From the NCBI RefSeq assembly GCF_938023125.1, contig NZ_CALHDW010000002.1, positions 116,839 through 180,838 on the forward strand: DNA of 64,000 nucleotides, in the 5' to 3' direction. The position numbers were made by a program, and so were the translations under genes. The stretch comes from an uncultured Porphyromonas sp. GTDB lineage: Bacteria > Bacteroidota > Bacteroidia > Bacteroidales > Porphyromonadaceae. The stretch's first letter is position 1. Each line of letters opens with the position of its first letter. The notes under the pieces are model-generated. The model did not search any database, was not told where the DNA came from, and was given only the letters and a program-made list of their open reading frames with translations. Shown in pieces: positions 1 to 8,549 of the stretch.

Positions 1-1824
1 ACCTCTGAGCTTGAGGATACCATGACCTTCACGCTTTAGTGTTACCTTGCAGATATCGTTGGTGAATGAAGCAACTACTTCACCATCTTTAGACACCCAG
101 AAGGTTGAGTTTGTAAAGAGATTTTCGGCAGCCGCACCTTCTTCAGAAGGCTTAAATGCGAGAGTCTTTAGACCATAACCAGCATCAGGAGTAATTGTTA
201 CATCTACTCTTGTGTCTGTGTAGGCCTGTATAGAAGTAGCCTCTTGGTTGTTGAGTTTGATAGAACCGCCATTGCCTTCTGTGCGGCACTTGATCGTGCG
301 AAGCATAGCTCCCGGGTAGTTAGCCCAAGTACGGTGGTCGAGGATATTCCAATTCTTGTCCTTAGCAGTCTTTACATCGTCTGCGGTACAGAGGTTCATT
401 TCTTTGGGATCTCGAGTCTGTACTGCATAAAGAGAGCCTGCACTGAACGAATCTTTCTTATCCACTAGAGAAGCAACAAGCTTCTTCATATTCTCTCCTT
501 GAATGTTGTTTTTGTAGACATTGACTTCGGAGAGTTGATCCAAGCCTGTAAGATCCAAAGCAGTGAGCTTATTATTGCCCAACTCGATGCTTTCTAGAGA
601 TTTACAAGCAGAGAGATCGATAGAGGTAAGTTGGTTGTCGTTGAGGAAGAGGTATTGGTGAGAAGCAAGAAGTTTGATAGAAGAGAGTTTGTTCTCGCTA
701 GCATAAACATTTTCAAGGTCGCCATCGCAAGCCGTGAGGTCTAGTGAGGTGAGCTCATTCTTCTGAATACCAAGAGTAGACAATGCAGGACATCCGGTAA
801 CCTTGAAAGAGGTTAGCTTGTTGTTTTCGATTGTGAACTTATTAAGATTATCAAGACCCTTCAATTCGAATTCTCCTGTAAACTTATTGCTTCCTAGACC
901 CACTTCGCTAAGAGACCCGGCACACTTGGAGAAATCTACAGCGGTAAGTCTGTTGTTTTCCAGGTTTACTTCGCTGAGTTCTGGGAGGTTTTCCAACTTT
1001 ATTGTAGAGATTCTATTCCCATAGAGGTTTAGCTCTCTAAGTGCAGGAAGGTCAACTGCGGTAAAGCTTGTAAGTCTTGAGTCTTGAGGCTTGTTCTTGA
1101 TCGAAACTACTTCAAGCTTGGGGCAGTTAGAGAAGGTTACTGCATCGATAGGGTTATACGAAAGTACAACACTCTCTAGAGATGTCAGGTCCTTGAGATC
1201 AATCTTTGAGATACCATTGTTGTTAAGGTCGAGCTCTTTGAGATTCTTCAAACCTGTAAGATCAAGATCTCTAAGCGAACTTAGAGTTAGAGAGAGTCTG
1301 CGAAGATTTGTAGCAGCAGCAAGATTGATCTTGACCAACTTACTCCCATTACATTGGATCTGCTTCAAGCTTGTACACCCTGTAAGATTAATTTCTCGTA
1401 TTTCAGTAGCAGAGGCGCCTAGGTATTCGAGAGACTTCATCCCGGTAAGGTCGAGTACCCCCATCTTATTGGTTTCTACAATAAGCTCTTGTAGATTAAC
1501 GGGGTTTTCGAACGTAATAGAGTCAATAGCAGAGAGGTTACAGTCGAACTTTACGACGGGACCGGTAATGGTGATCCAGTTCTTTGATACCTTCCAAGCT
1601 TCGCCTCCATCGGGTAGCTTTACGAGTTCACACCCATCAATTTGTACACCGCTTTCTCCAACTTTAGGAGTCATGACGAGGTTGATCTTCTCGTCACTGT
1701 TCGGCTTAACTTGGGTTCTGAACTTGATAACTTGCTGTTTCTGCTCTTGCGCATTAGCATGGTTAGGCAAAAGCGCCCCCACGAATGCTAGCAACGAAAT
1801 TAGCGTAACAATTCTAAGTTTCAT
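1..1824 (-). CDS. InlJ-like leucine-rich-repeat secreted protein, 3' end cut by window edge
   Basis: The frame is open from the ATG at 1824 to the window edge (608 codons seen, no stop), so the C-terminus is missing. It begins with a signal peptide (residues about 1-26, hydrophobic core then NHANAQ). Residues about 100-430 hold many 20-23-residue leucine-rich repeats with the pattern LxxLxLxxNxI/L, including LKELDLNNNGISKIDL and LSEVNLENNRLTAVDF. After the repeats comes a cysteine-containing segment (CTADDVKTAKDKNWNI) of the kind seen in Porphyromonas/Prevotella InlJ-like proteins, then a beta-rich domain. Such proteins sit on the cell surface and have been linked to adhesion and biofilm; that role is inferred from the family. 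A T9SS sorting tail would be expected beyond the edge but cannot be seen. The gene starts 41 bases after the stop of the upstream repeat protein and is probably cotranscribed with it. Confidence 0.85.
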   Translation of the reverse strand, partial: MKLRIVTLISLLAFVGALLPNHANAQEQKQQVIKFRTQVKPNSDEKINLVMTPKVGESGVQIDGCELVKLPDGGEAWKVSKNWITITGPVVKFDCNLSAIDSITFENPVNLQELIVETNKMGVLDLTGMKSLEYLGASATEIREINLTGCTSLKQIQCNGSKLVKINLAAATNLRRLSLTLSSLRDLDLTGLKNLKELDLNNNGISKIDLKDLTSLESVVLSYNPIDAVTFSNCPKLEVVSIKNKPQDSRLTSFTAVDLPALRELNLYGNRISTIKLENLPELSEVNLENNRLTAVDFSKCAGSLSEVGLGSNKFTGEFELKGLDNLNKFTIENNKLTSFKVTGCPALSTLGIQKNELTSLDLTACDGDLENVYASENKLSSIKLLASHQYLFLNDNQLTSIDLSACKSLESIELGNNKLTALDLTGLDQLSEVNVYKNNIQGENMKKLVASLVDKKDSFSAGSLYAVQTRDPKEMNLCTADDVKTAKDKNWNILDHRTWANYPGAMLRTIKCRTEGNGGSIKLNNQEATSIQAYTDTRVDVTITPDAGYGLKTLAFKPSEEGAAAENLFTNSTFWVSKDGEVVASFTNDICKVTLKREGHGILKLRG

Positions 1825-1865
1825 AGCTTTTGTTAATTATGAGAATGATGTTCTATAACCAATAC

Positions 1866-3605
1866 TTAGGGGATGTAGACCTTCTGAGTCTTTCCGTTGG
1901 AAGAAACCAAATAGATACCCGTAGACAACTCTACACTGAAGGCTGTTTCGTTGGTGCTATGTACCAAATAGCCGTTGATAGAGTAGAGGTTTACTTGGTT
2001 GGCTTCGGGGTTTTCGATGCGAAGAACACCGGCTGAAGGCATCAAAACAAGGCTTTCGCTTGCGACTTCTTCTACGCTCTGGCCTTCAAGTTTTATGATC
2101 TGACGGAACTTCTTCCATGCAGAGGCCTTCTTGTATTCAGAGAGGCTTGCCTCGGGAACTTGCAATTGTGCGCCCTTAACGAGATCTTCATCGAGTTCTA
2201 TAGACTTACCTTCAATGTCTTGTACTTTAGGGGGTACCTCTGCATAGATACGGATGATACCTTTACCCTTTGTCGCAAGAGCGGGGCATGTTGCGAATAC
2301 GAAATCCCCAAGGGTCTTGCACCCCTTGCCGATCTCTACATAATTGAGTCTTTGGCAATCTTGGAATGCACCTGCAGCAATCGTTTCAACTGCATCGGGT
2401 ACTTTTATAGAATAGAGGTTGCTACCACTAAAGGCAAATGCGCCAATAGATTTTAGGCTGCTGGGGAGTATAACTTCACGAGGACCTCTACCTCTATAAT
2501 CTTCTTCCATATGGCTGTTCTCGAAGAGTACGAGCATAGCCTTATCTCCGATGTGTTCGATACCTTCGGGGATTGTAATCGGCTCTCTCTTTTCTGTGTA
2601 GAGGATAGAAACAGCTGTGTGAGTCTGCTTGTTGGCAAGAAGTCTGCCATTCATAAGCACTTCGAAGGTGGGGTTGCCTGCAGCTACTTCAAACTTTTCG
2701 CAGCTTTCGAGAAGGCAGAATGCAGAACCATCTGCAATCTTCTCTACAGAAGCAGGGATCTTTACAGACTTCAAGCTTCTACAGAGATAAAATGCTGTTG
2801 ATTCGATCTCTTTGAGCCCTTCGTTCATGGTAATATCTGTGATGTACTCACAATACTCAAATGCTCCTTCAGCAATTTTCTTCACTGTAGAGGGGAGAAT
2901 AACTTCCTTTACATTGTTTCTGTACGAAGGATATTTGATAACAGTGGACTCGTCCTTGGTATACAGAGCTCCATCTCTATTTGAGAAGGCAGTGTTCCCT
3001 TCGGCTATCGTTATCTCTTTGACATCCCAGCAGCCGGAGAAGGCGCCTGTCCCGACTTGGGTAAGCCCCTTACCAAGTTTGATAGTGCTGAGTTTGATAG
3101 CTTCTTTGAAGCACTTGTCACCAATTTCTTCCGTTGCATCAGGAATTTCTATCGACTTAATAGAAGACCCCCAGAATGCGCTCTGTCCAATATATTTAAT
3201 GGTCTTAGGAAGTTTGACGCTTGTCAAATTGAACATATTCGCAAAAGCGACACGTCCGATAGCCACTACTGTATAGGTGTTACCGCCATAAGAAATAGTC
3301 TCGGGTACCACCATGTCGTATTGGTACACGTTGTCTATACCACTATATGGAGCTACACCTACAGTCTTGTCAGCTTCGCTGATAACGTAGTAGAACAACT
3401 TGTCTACCTGGAACTTCTTTGAGTAGTCAGGCTTTTTCCAAGAATCGTCAAATGTTGTGCTCCGGGTGGTACTATAAGTAACCTTGTCTCCGGTGCTAAC
3501 TCCTATTTGAGAAGCCGCTGGTGCCACGGTGTTCCCAAACGAATTTGTCGCTACTGCCGACATTAGAGAAGCAATAGCAACAGAAATGAGAGTAGATCTT
3601 TTCAT
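1866..3605 (-). CDS. BspA-type leucine-rich-repeat surface protein with T9SS-like sorting tail
   Basis: 579 residues. A signal peptide (about 1-24, ending SFG) is followed by an N-terminal region that extends to about residue 110. Residues about 110-430 hold LRR_5 (BspA / Treponema pallidum type) repeats, with recurrent units such as VILPSTVKKIAEGAF and IKVPDAVETIAAGAFQ. The last ~70 residues look like a T9SS type A C-terminal domain: VNLYSINGYLV, then LSTGIYLVSSNGKTQKVYI at the very end. The protein is therefore probably exported by type IX secretion and attached to the cell surface. BspA relatives bind host matrix proteins or other bacteria; the ligand here is unknown. A good promoter match lies upstream (3697-3727), and the InlJ-like gene follows in the same direction, so the two look like a surface-protein operon. 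Confidence 0.88.
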   Translation of the reverse strand: MKRSTLISVAIASLMSAVATNSFGNTVAPAASQIGVSTGDKVTYSTTRSTTFDDSWKKPDYSKKFQVDKLFYYVISEADKTVGVAPYSGIDNVYQYDMVVPETISYGGNTYTVVAIGRVAFANMFNLTSVKLPKTIKYIGQSAFWGSSIKSIEIPDATEEIGDKCFKEAIKLSTIKLGKGLTQVGTGAFSGCWDVKEITIAEGNTAFSNRDGALYTKDESTVIKYPSYRNNVKEVILPSTVKKIAEGAFEYCEYITDITMNEGLKEIESTAFYLCRSLKSVKIPASVEKIADGSAFCLLESCEKFEVAAGNPTFEVLMNGRLLANKQTHTAVSILYTEKREPITIPEGIEHIGDKAMLVLFENSHMEEDYRGRGPREVILPSSLKSIGAFAFSGSNLYSIKVPDAVETIAAGAFQDCQRLNYVEIGKGCKTLGDFVFATCPALATKGKGIIRIYAEVPPKVQDIEGKSIELDEDLVKGAQLQVPEASLSEYKKASAWKKFRQIIKLEGQSVEEVASESLVLMPSAGVLRIENPEANQVNLYSINGYLVHSTNETAFSVELSTGIYLVSSNGKTQKVYIP

Positions 3606-3696
3606 TTTTCTGTTTTAATGTTTAATTATTGCGGTTTTATATCATATAGCATTTGCGAGACGTTTCTCGGCTACTATTTCTATGATCTCTCACGTG

Positions 3697-3727
3697 CGAA
3701 GGTAAGCACTTTTTCTAGAATAGCAAA
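3697..3727 (-). promoter_or_regulatory. Bacteroidota-type promoter for the leucine-rich-repeat gene pair
   Basis: Read on the minus strand, TTTG (3727-3724) is followed after 19 bases by TACCTTCG (3704-3697), close to the TTTG-N19/21-TAnnTTTG consensus with one mismatch in the -7 box. Transcription would start near 3690, giving an 85-base leader before the ATG at 3605. Confidence 0.55.
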
Positions 3728-4309
3728 CTTTTCACCCCTTTTCGAGGCTATTTTTTGGGAGAATTAGGCGAGAAAAAGCAGGCTTGTTTTATTCCGTGCT
3801 ATTCTTCGAGAGTATGGTACGGTTACGTGTTTCTATGGGCTGGGTTTCCTCTCTCGAAAGTTAGATATACTCTCAGTTACAGCCTTTTTGAGAGCTACTT
3901 TTAGTGTTTATATATCCTAAAATATATTGCTATTCCGATTGCGTTTAGAGCGATTTTTCCTCGATGGATTTAGTTTTTTTATCTCTAATGATCTTCTTGA
4001 GAATGTCACTTTTTTCGACTTTCTAGAGGGCTTCTCTTGCGGATTAGAGGAGGGATAATTTGCTGCTTTGTGGTCGCAATTTCTTATCTCTCGAGTTGCT
4101 AACCTCTATTTCAGAAACTCTTTTGTTGATATCTGGTGATAAATGGATGTATTGTGGATGGGGTAATAATATGATATTATCTTCTGATTTTGCTTTTTTT
4201 AAGCCATTGAGGATTGAGACCCTAGATAAGCATTTCTTAAAATCTGTTTTAATGTTTTGTCCGGGCCTATCTATTCTTGAGGAAAATAGAAAGCTATCCC
4301 TCTCCACAG
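3728..4309. other. Gene-free, AT-rich stretch
   Basis: No convincing gene is visible in about 580 bases. The open frames on either strand (roughly 4044-4329) are short, overlap each other antisense, and show no recognisable protein pattern. The stretch separates the leucine-rich-repeat operon from galE. I see no repeat, RNA gene or mobile-element end in it. Confidence 0.5.
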
Positions 4310-4352
4310 AAAAAGAGTCTGCCTTGTAATCGTTATGGGGTAGGCTCTTTTT
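4310..4352 (-). terminator. Rho-independent terminator after galE
   Basis: AAAAAGAGTCTGCC (4310-4323) can pair with GGTAGGCTCTTTTT (4339-4352) over 14 positions, counting two G-T pairs. The A/T runs form the base of the stem, so it could work in both directions. It lies about 80 bases past the galE stop. Confidence 0.6.
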
Positions 4353-4434
4353 GTTTTCGCCTGAGGGGGCTCTCAGCTTCTAGCCCTCACCTCTCTATCT
4401 TGTGTCGAGTAGATATGGGAGAATGGGGAACTCC

Positions 4435-5460
4435 TTACTCTCGCTTAGCGAGAGAGCATTGCCAATCCCAAGCAGAACGTAGAGTTTCCTCTAAACTCTT
4501 TTCTGCATGCCACCCGAGTACCTCGTTAGACTTTGTAGCTTCCGCCCAAATGGCTTCGATATCGCCTTCTCGTCTATCCACATACCGATGAGGAACCTTT
4601 ACGCCTGTGGCGGTCTCAAATTTTTCTATGAGTTCGATTACACTTACCCCTCTGCCGGTTCCGATATTGAAAACATCAAGCTGAGGGGCGTCCTTCGCTT
4701 GTAGCATTCTGTCTAGAGCTGCGATGTGAGCTTTTGCTAGGTCAACAACATTGATGTAGTCGCGAATGCAGCTGCCATCGGGGGTATTATAGTCAGTGCC
4801 AAATACACTGAGTACTTCACGGATGCCTGCCGCCGTTTGCGTTAGATAGGGAATAAGATTTTGAGGAACTCCGTTGGGTTCTTCCCCGATAAGAGCTGAG
4901 GGATGGGCTCCGATTGGGTTAAAGTAACGTAGCAAGGTAGCTCGAAAATCTGCTCCTGATAGGATGGTATCCCGAATAATTTCTTCGTTAATCTGCTTGG
5001 TATTTCCATAAGGAGAAGTTGCAGGAAGGATAGGGGCATCTTCGCTTACGGGGAGCACATCGGGCTGCCCATACACCGTGCAACTCGAAGAAAAAACAAG
5101 AGCTTTGGTTGCAAACTCTTGCATGCACTCTAGCAGGGTGATGAGCGAGAGGATATTATTGCGGTAGTAGAGGAGGGGTTTTTGTACAGACTCCCCTACA
5201 GCCTTGCTCGCTGCAAAGTGGATAACGGCATCTATGGGGTGCTCCCTAAAGACTTGGCGCAAGGCCCCTTGGTCGCAGCAGTCAATGGCATAAAACTCGG
5301 GGCGTTTGCCCGTGATGGCTTCGATCCCATCGAGCACCTCACGACGGGAGTTGCTTAGGTTGTCTACTACTACTACCTTGTAGCCTGCCAAGATCAGTTC
5401 TACCGTTGTATGGGAGCCAATATAGCCTGTTCCTCCCGTTACGAGAATGGTTCCTTTCAT
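4435..5460 (-). CDS. galE: UDP-glucose 4-epimerase
   Basis: 341 residues, the usual GalE length. It interconverts UDP-glucose and UDP-galactose in the cytoplasm with a bound NAD. The Rossmann motif GGTGYIGS is at residues 9-16. The catalytic serine lies in SSSCTVYG (about 124-131), and the Tyr151/Lys155 pair in YGNTK. The product feeds galactose-containing glycans such as LPS or capsule. Its ATG overlaps the engB stop in an ATGA, so the two are translationally coupled and transcribed together. A terminator follows at 4310-4352. Other UDP-sugar epimerases share the fold, but the overall sequence is typical GalE. Confidence 0.93.
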   Translation of the reverse strand: MKGTILVTGGTGYIGSHTTVELILAGYKVVVVDNLSNSRREVLDGIEAITGKRPEFYAIDCCDQGALRQVFREHPIDAVIHFAASKAVGESVQKPLLYYRNNILSLITLLECMQEFATKALVFSSSCTVYGQPDVLPVSEDAPILPATSPYGNTKQINEEIIRDTILSGADFRATLLRYFNPIGAHPSALIGEEPNGVPQNLIPYLTQTAAGIREVLSVFGTDYNTPDGSCIRDYINVVDLAKAHIAALDRMLQAKDAPQLDVFNIGTGRGVSVIELIEKFETATGVKVPHRYVDRREGDIEAIWAEATKSNEVLGWHAEKSLEETLRSAWDWQCSLAKRE

Positions 5461-6053
5461 AGTGACTGATTAATAGTGTCGATGTATTGTAGCAATTCGT
5501 CTCTCCCTGCCGCTTTCTCTGATGAGGTATAAAAGAAGGGGGGCAGTTCGTCCCACTCTTCCGACAAGGTCTCTTGGTATCGCTTTATAGACTCTTGCAA
5601 TTTTGGGCGAGAGAGCTTATCAATTTTTGTCATGACAATAGAGAGAGGTACCCCGGCTTCACCCATCTGCTGGATAAACTCTAGGTCTATTTTTTGTGGT
5701 TCCAGACGGCTATCAACGAGTATAAATAGGTTGATAAGCTGCTTACGTCCCAAAATATATCCCTCAATCATACGGCGAAAGGTAAGGCGTTGCTCCTTAT
5801 TGCGAGCGGCATAACCATAGCCCGGGAGGTCTACAAGGTGCCAATCTTTGTTGATTAAGAAGTGGTTGATGAGTTGGGTTTTGCCTGGTTTGGAACTTGT
5901 CATGGCCAACTTGGCATGCCCTGTAAGCATATTGATAAGGGAAGATTTACCCACATTGGAGCGTCCAATGAAGGCATATTCCGGCAGTTTACTCTCGGGG
6001 CATTGATCCAGTTGAGCGCTACTTTTGACAAATTCGGCAGTCTTTATGATCAT
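5457..6053 (-). CDS. engB: Ribosome-biogenesis GTPase EngB (YsxC/YihA)
   Basis: 198 residues from the ATG at 6053. It is a TrmE-Era-EngA-EngB-Septin family GTPase needed for large ribosomal subunit assembly. Motifs: G1 GRSNVGKS (30-37), G3 DLPGYG (75-80), G4 TKID (142-145). An in-frame ATG exists at 6122, but it lies beside and upstream of the likely transcription start, because a strong -7 box covers 6120-6127. The residues it would add also do not belong to the family, and MIIKTAEFV is a typical EngB start. The stop overlaps the galE start by four bases. Confidence 0.93.
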   Translation of the reverse strand: MIIKTAEFVKSSAQLDQCPESKLPEYAFIGRSNVGKSSLINMLTGHAKLAMTSSKPGKTQLINHFLINKDWHLVDLPGYGYAARNKEQRLTFRRMIEGYILGRKQLINLFILVDSRLEPQKIDLEFIQQMGEAGVPLSIVMTKIDKLSRPKLQESIKRYQETLSEEWDELPPFFYTSSEKAAGRDELLQYIDTINQSL

Positions 6054-6119
6054 GAGTCTCAGCAATTGTGTTTGTTGGGTGACGCAATAAATACCCGTCC
6101 TTTTGGGCTGGGGCTCCCA

Positions 6120-6127
6120 CAAAGGTA
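6120..6127 (-). promoter_or_regulatory. -7 box of the engB-galE promoter
   Basis: CAAAGGTA on the plus strand reads TACCTTTG on the minus strand, a perfect TAnnTTTG match. Transcription would begin near 6113, about 60 bases before the engB ATG at 6053. No clear -33 TTTG is visible at the right spacing. Confidence 0.55.
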
Positions 6128-6225
6128 GTCTCTTTCTACTAATTTATTGCCTCCTCTTCTATAAGTGCCTAGGAAGTGGGAAGAGCATTCCTAGTCGCTT
6201 GATGAAAGGCTGGTAACCAACAGAA

Positions 6226-6263
6226 ACAAAAAAGGGAGCTACACCATAGAAAGTGTGCTCCCC
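6226..6263 (-). terminator. Rho-independent terminator after threonine dehydrogenase
   Basis: GGGAGC-T-ACAC (6234-6244) pairs with GTGTGCTCCC (6253-6262), a 10-bp stem with one bulged base. Read on the minus strand it is followed by a run of seven T (6233-6227). It ends transcripts from the gene at 6359-7315. Confidence 0.75.
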
Positions 6264-6276
6264 TAATAGTGGACCC

Positions 6277-6340
6277 GAATCTGGGTAGATTTCTATCAGA
6301 ATCTAGCTAGTTTTTCGCTAGAATCTGGGTGGATTTCTAT
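6277..6340. repeat. Short direct repeat, two 20-base copies 44 bases apart
   Basis: GAATCTGGGTAGATTTCTAT (6277-6296) recurs as GAATCTGGGTGGATTTCTAT (6321-6340) with one difference. A shorter GATTCTGGGC follows at about 6343. Between the copies is a small palindrome, CTAGC...GCTAG. The block lies in the 3' untranslated part of the threonine dehydrogenase transcript, before its terminator. Function unknown. Confidence 0.7.
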
Positions 6341-6358
6341 GGGATTCTGGGCAAGAAA

Positions 6359-7315
6359 TTATTTATTGTAGCGTGCTTTTAGGATGCGTACCATGTCTTC
6401 GCTCATGGTGTCGATGTCGAATTGGGGCTTCCAATCCCACTCTTGGCGAGCGCAGGTGTCATCAAGCGAGTTAGGCCACGACTCGGCAATGCCTTGGCGG
6501 AGAGGGTCTACATCGTAGGTCATCTCGAAGTTAGGGATCTGACGCTTTACGGCAGCTGCGATCTGGCTAGGCTCGAAACTCATGGAGGCAATGTTGAAAG
6601 AATTGCGATGAACGAGGCGCGTAGGATCGGCTTCCATTAGCTCGATAGCTGCACGGAGAGCATCGGGCATGTACATCATATCCATGTAAGTACCTTCCTT
6701 AATGGGGCAAACAAACTTACCCTCTTTTACGGCAGCATAGTAGATATCTACAGCGTAGTCCGTTGTACCCCCTCCGGGGAGAGTTACGTTGGAGATAAGG
6801 CCGGGGAAGCGTACCGAGCGAGTATCTACACCGAAGCGTTTGAAGTAGTAGTCGCTAAGAAGCTCACCGGCTACTTTGGTCACCCCGTACATCGTCTTGG
6901 GGCGTTGTAGGGTATCTTGGGGTGTCTTGTCTTTTGGGGTGTCGTTACCAAAAGCTCCGATAGAGCTAGGAGTAAATACGGCACAACCCTTTTCACGAGC
7001 GATCTCAAGTACATTGAAGAGACCTCCAAGTCCGATATGCCATGCAAGTTGAGGTTTTGCCTCAGCTACTGCACTCAGTAGGGCTGCCAAGTTGTAAATC
7101 GTATCCACATGGTACTTATCTACCACTTCGCTAATCTGCTGGGCGTTGGTAATGTCCACCACTTCAGCAGGACCGGATTCTGCCAAAATTCCCTTGGGTT
7201 CTGCGCCCGGGATATAGCCTGCAATTACATTTCCAGAGGGGTAGGTCTCCCTCAACTTCATAGTGAGCTCCGAGCCAATTTGCCCTGTTGAGCCGATGAT
7301 GAGTATATTCTTCAT
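6359..7315 (-). CDS. L-threonine 3-dehydrogenase, short-chain (epimerase-like) type
   Basis: 318 residues. It belongs to the extended short-chain dehydrogenase family: NAD-binding GSTGQIG (8-14), Ser-Ser (117-118), and the catalytic YxxxK at Tyr143/Lys147 (YGVTK). The sequence matches the GalE-like L-threonine 3-dehydrogenases known from Flavobacterium and Cupriavidus rather than the zinc-dependent Tdh of E. coli. It oxidises threonine to 2-amino-3-ketobutyrate with NAD. The partner enzyme Kbl, which splits that product into glycine and acetyl-CoA, is encoded at 44500-45690, so both steps of the pathway are in this window but not in one operon. The gene is monocistronic, with a -7 box at 7347-7354 and a terminator at 6226-6263. 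A sugar-nucleotide epimerase is the alternative, judged less likely. Confidence 0.88.
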   Translation of the reverse strand: MKNILIIGSTGQIGSELTMKLRETYPSGNVIAGYIPGAEPKGILAESGPAEVVDITNAQQISEVVDKYHVDTIYNLAALLSAVAEAKPQLAWHIGLGGLFNVLEIAREKGCAVFTPSSIGAFGNDTPKDKTPQDTLQRPKTMYGVTKVAGELLSDYYFKRFGVDTRSVRFPGLISNVTLPGGGTTDYAVDIYYAAVKEGKFVCPIKEGTYMDMMYMPDALRAAIELMEADPTRLVHRNSFNIASMSFEPSQIAAAVKRQIPNFEMTYDVDPLRQGIAESWPNSLDDTCARQEWDWKPQFDIDTMSEDMVRILKARYNK

Positions 7316-7346
7316 TACTCCTAAATGGTTAACTATATATCTTCTG

Positions 7347-7354
7347 CAAAGGTA
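7347..7354 (-). promoter_or_regulatory. -7 box for threonine dehydrogenase
   Basis: CAAAGGTA on the plus strand is TACCTTTG on the minus strand, a perfect TAnnTTTG match 32 bases before the ATG. No -33 TTTG is evident. Confidence 0.5.
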
Positions 7355-7376
7355 ACTTTTTGCTAATTATTAGAGG

Positions 7377-8549
7377 TCATTTTGCCTCTTTAATAGCGAG
7401 TAAATGATTGCGTAATGGATTGGCATACATGAGTAGCATATGCTCCCGTAGTTGGGGCCGAGCCTCTAGTGGTGTGGGGCATTTTTCTAGTTGAGCCTCT
7501 ATATATTGCTCAAATTCACCCTTTTCTTTGCTGCTGTAGTGCCCTGCAGTATGATGGCGCATAGAGCCACTAAGAAGGTCATCTGCAATATAATTGGCCG
7601 GATAGAGCCGGTAGTGGCGATGTATCTCTTGGTCTATAAGCTCAGCGGCAAGATGTAGCTGGTCTTTAGGACTTTTGGGGATCTCTACTTCGGAGATTAG
7701 CTCCCGAAGCGGTGTGCCAATTGTAACATGGATACGTCCCTTTTTACCCATGAGCCCCTCGCGCATGTTCAGTACGTCCTCGCCGGGCGACTTGTGGTAT
7801 TCTCCATTTTGCTGGCGGGCAAGTAGCTCCATAGCCTTGAGGTAGTCGCAAGGGTCGTATTCGTAACTAATGGCAACGGGTACCGTATTTATGTCAAGTA
7901 GTCGGTCTATGATACTTCCCTCTCCAGCAATGGCAAGCATTTTGAGTAGGGCGGGCTGGGTGCGGTCATTGCTGTCTTTTGCACGCCCCTCGCGTTGGGC
8001 AATCCACAAAGAGGCTTTGTCTTGTGTAATACTATGGTGTATATAGGCTGAGAGCGCCTGGGAGGAGGCAAGGAAGTCGCGGGGCGATTCGGCGCGTTTC
8101 ACGGTGACGCTATCCATCAGCCTCACCACTTCTTTGATCCAAGGGCGAGCAAAGAGGTTGTCGCCAATGGCGATACGGGGGAGGCGATAGCCCTTATCGG
8201 CTAGGAGTACATTGAGTATCCCGGTATCTAAAATGATGTCTCGGTGGTTGCTTACAAAGGTAGCCGGAATATCCCCCCCAAGGCGAGATGTACCCGACAA
8301 GTCGCAGCTAAATGCCGTCTTTTCTACGATATAACGGATGATGTTGTATCCAAAAGCAAGCTTGATCTCCCGTATTGTTTGGGATTTTAGCATGCCCTGC
8401 TTTAGAGCCTCGGCCTGGCTAGGGAGAACCTGATCGAGCAGTGCAGAAAACTCCGGATCGGCCAATAGTCGCTCTACGGCATCGTGTACTTCACTATCGA
8501 GATAGGGACGAATATCACCCCATATTTCGGTTGAGGCTGTTGAGGTCAT
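7377..8549 (-). CDS. PlsC/PlsB-like glycerolipid acyltransferase
   Basis: 390 residues, longer than a minimal PlsC. NHRDIILD (101-108) corresponds to the family's N-H-x-x-x-x-D catalytic block, and REGRAKD (186-192) to the EGxR substrate-binding block. It probably transfers an acyl chain to a glycerol-phosphate or related lipid at the inner membrane, but the exact acceptor cannot be read from sequence. No obvious transmembrane segment is present. The start overlaps the ddl stop in an ATGA, making it the last gene of the PASTA-rluD-ddl-acyltransferase operon, an arrangement recurring in Bacteroidota. Confidence 0.82.
   Translation of the reverse strand: MTSTASTEIWGDIRPYLDSEVHDAVERLLADPEFSALLDQVLPSQAEALKQGMLKSQTIREIKLAFGYNIIRYIVEKTAFSCDLSGTSRLGGDIPATFVSNHRDIILDTGILNVLLADKGYRLPRIAIGDNLFARPWIKEVVRLMDSVTVKRAESPRDFLASSQALSAYIHHSITQDKASLWIAQREGRAKDSNDRTQPALLKMLAIAGEGSIIDRLLDINTVPVAISYEYDPCDYLKAMELLARQQNGEYHKSPGEDVLNMREGLMGKKGRIHVTIGTPLRELISEVEIPKSPKDQLHLAAELIDQEIHRHYRLYPANYIADDLLSGSMRHHTAGHYSSKEKGEFEQYIEAQLEKCPTPLEARPQLREHMLLMYANPLRNHLLAIKEAK

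Noticed and set aside
4044..4329. Overlapping open frames on both strands
   Set aside because: They are antisense to one another, AT-rich and without recognisable sequence; the plus frame runs into the galE terminator.
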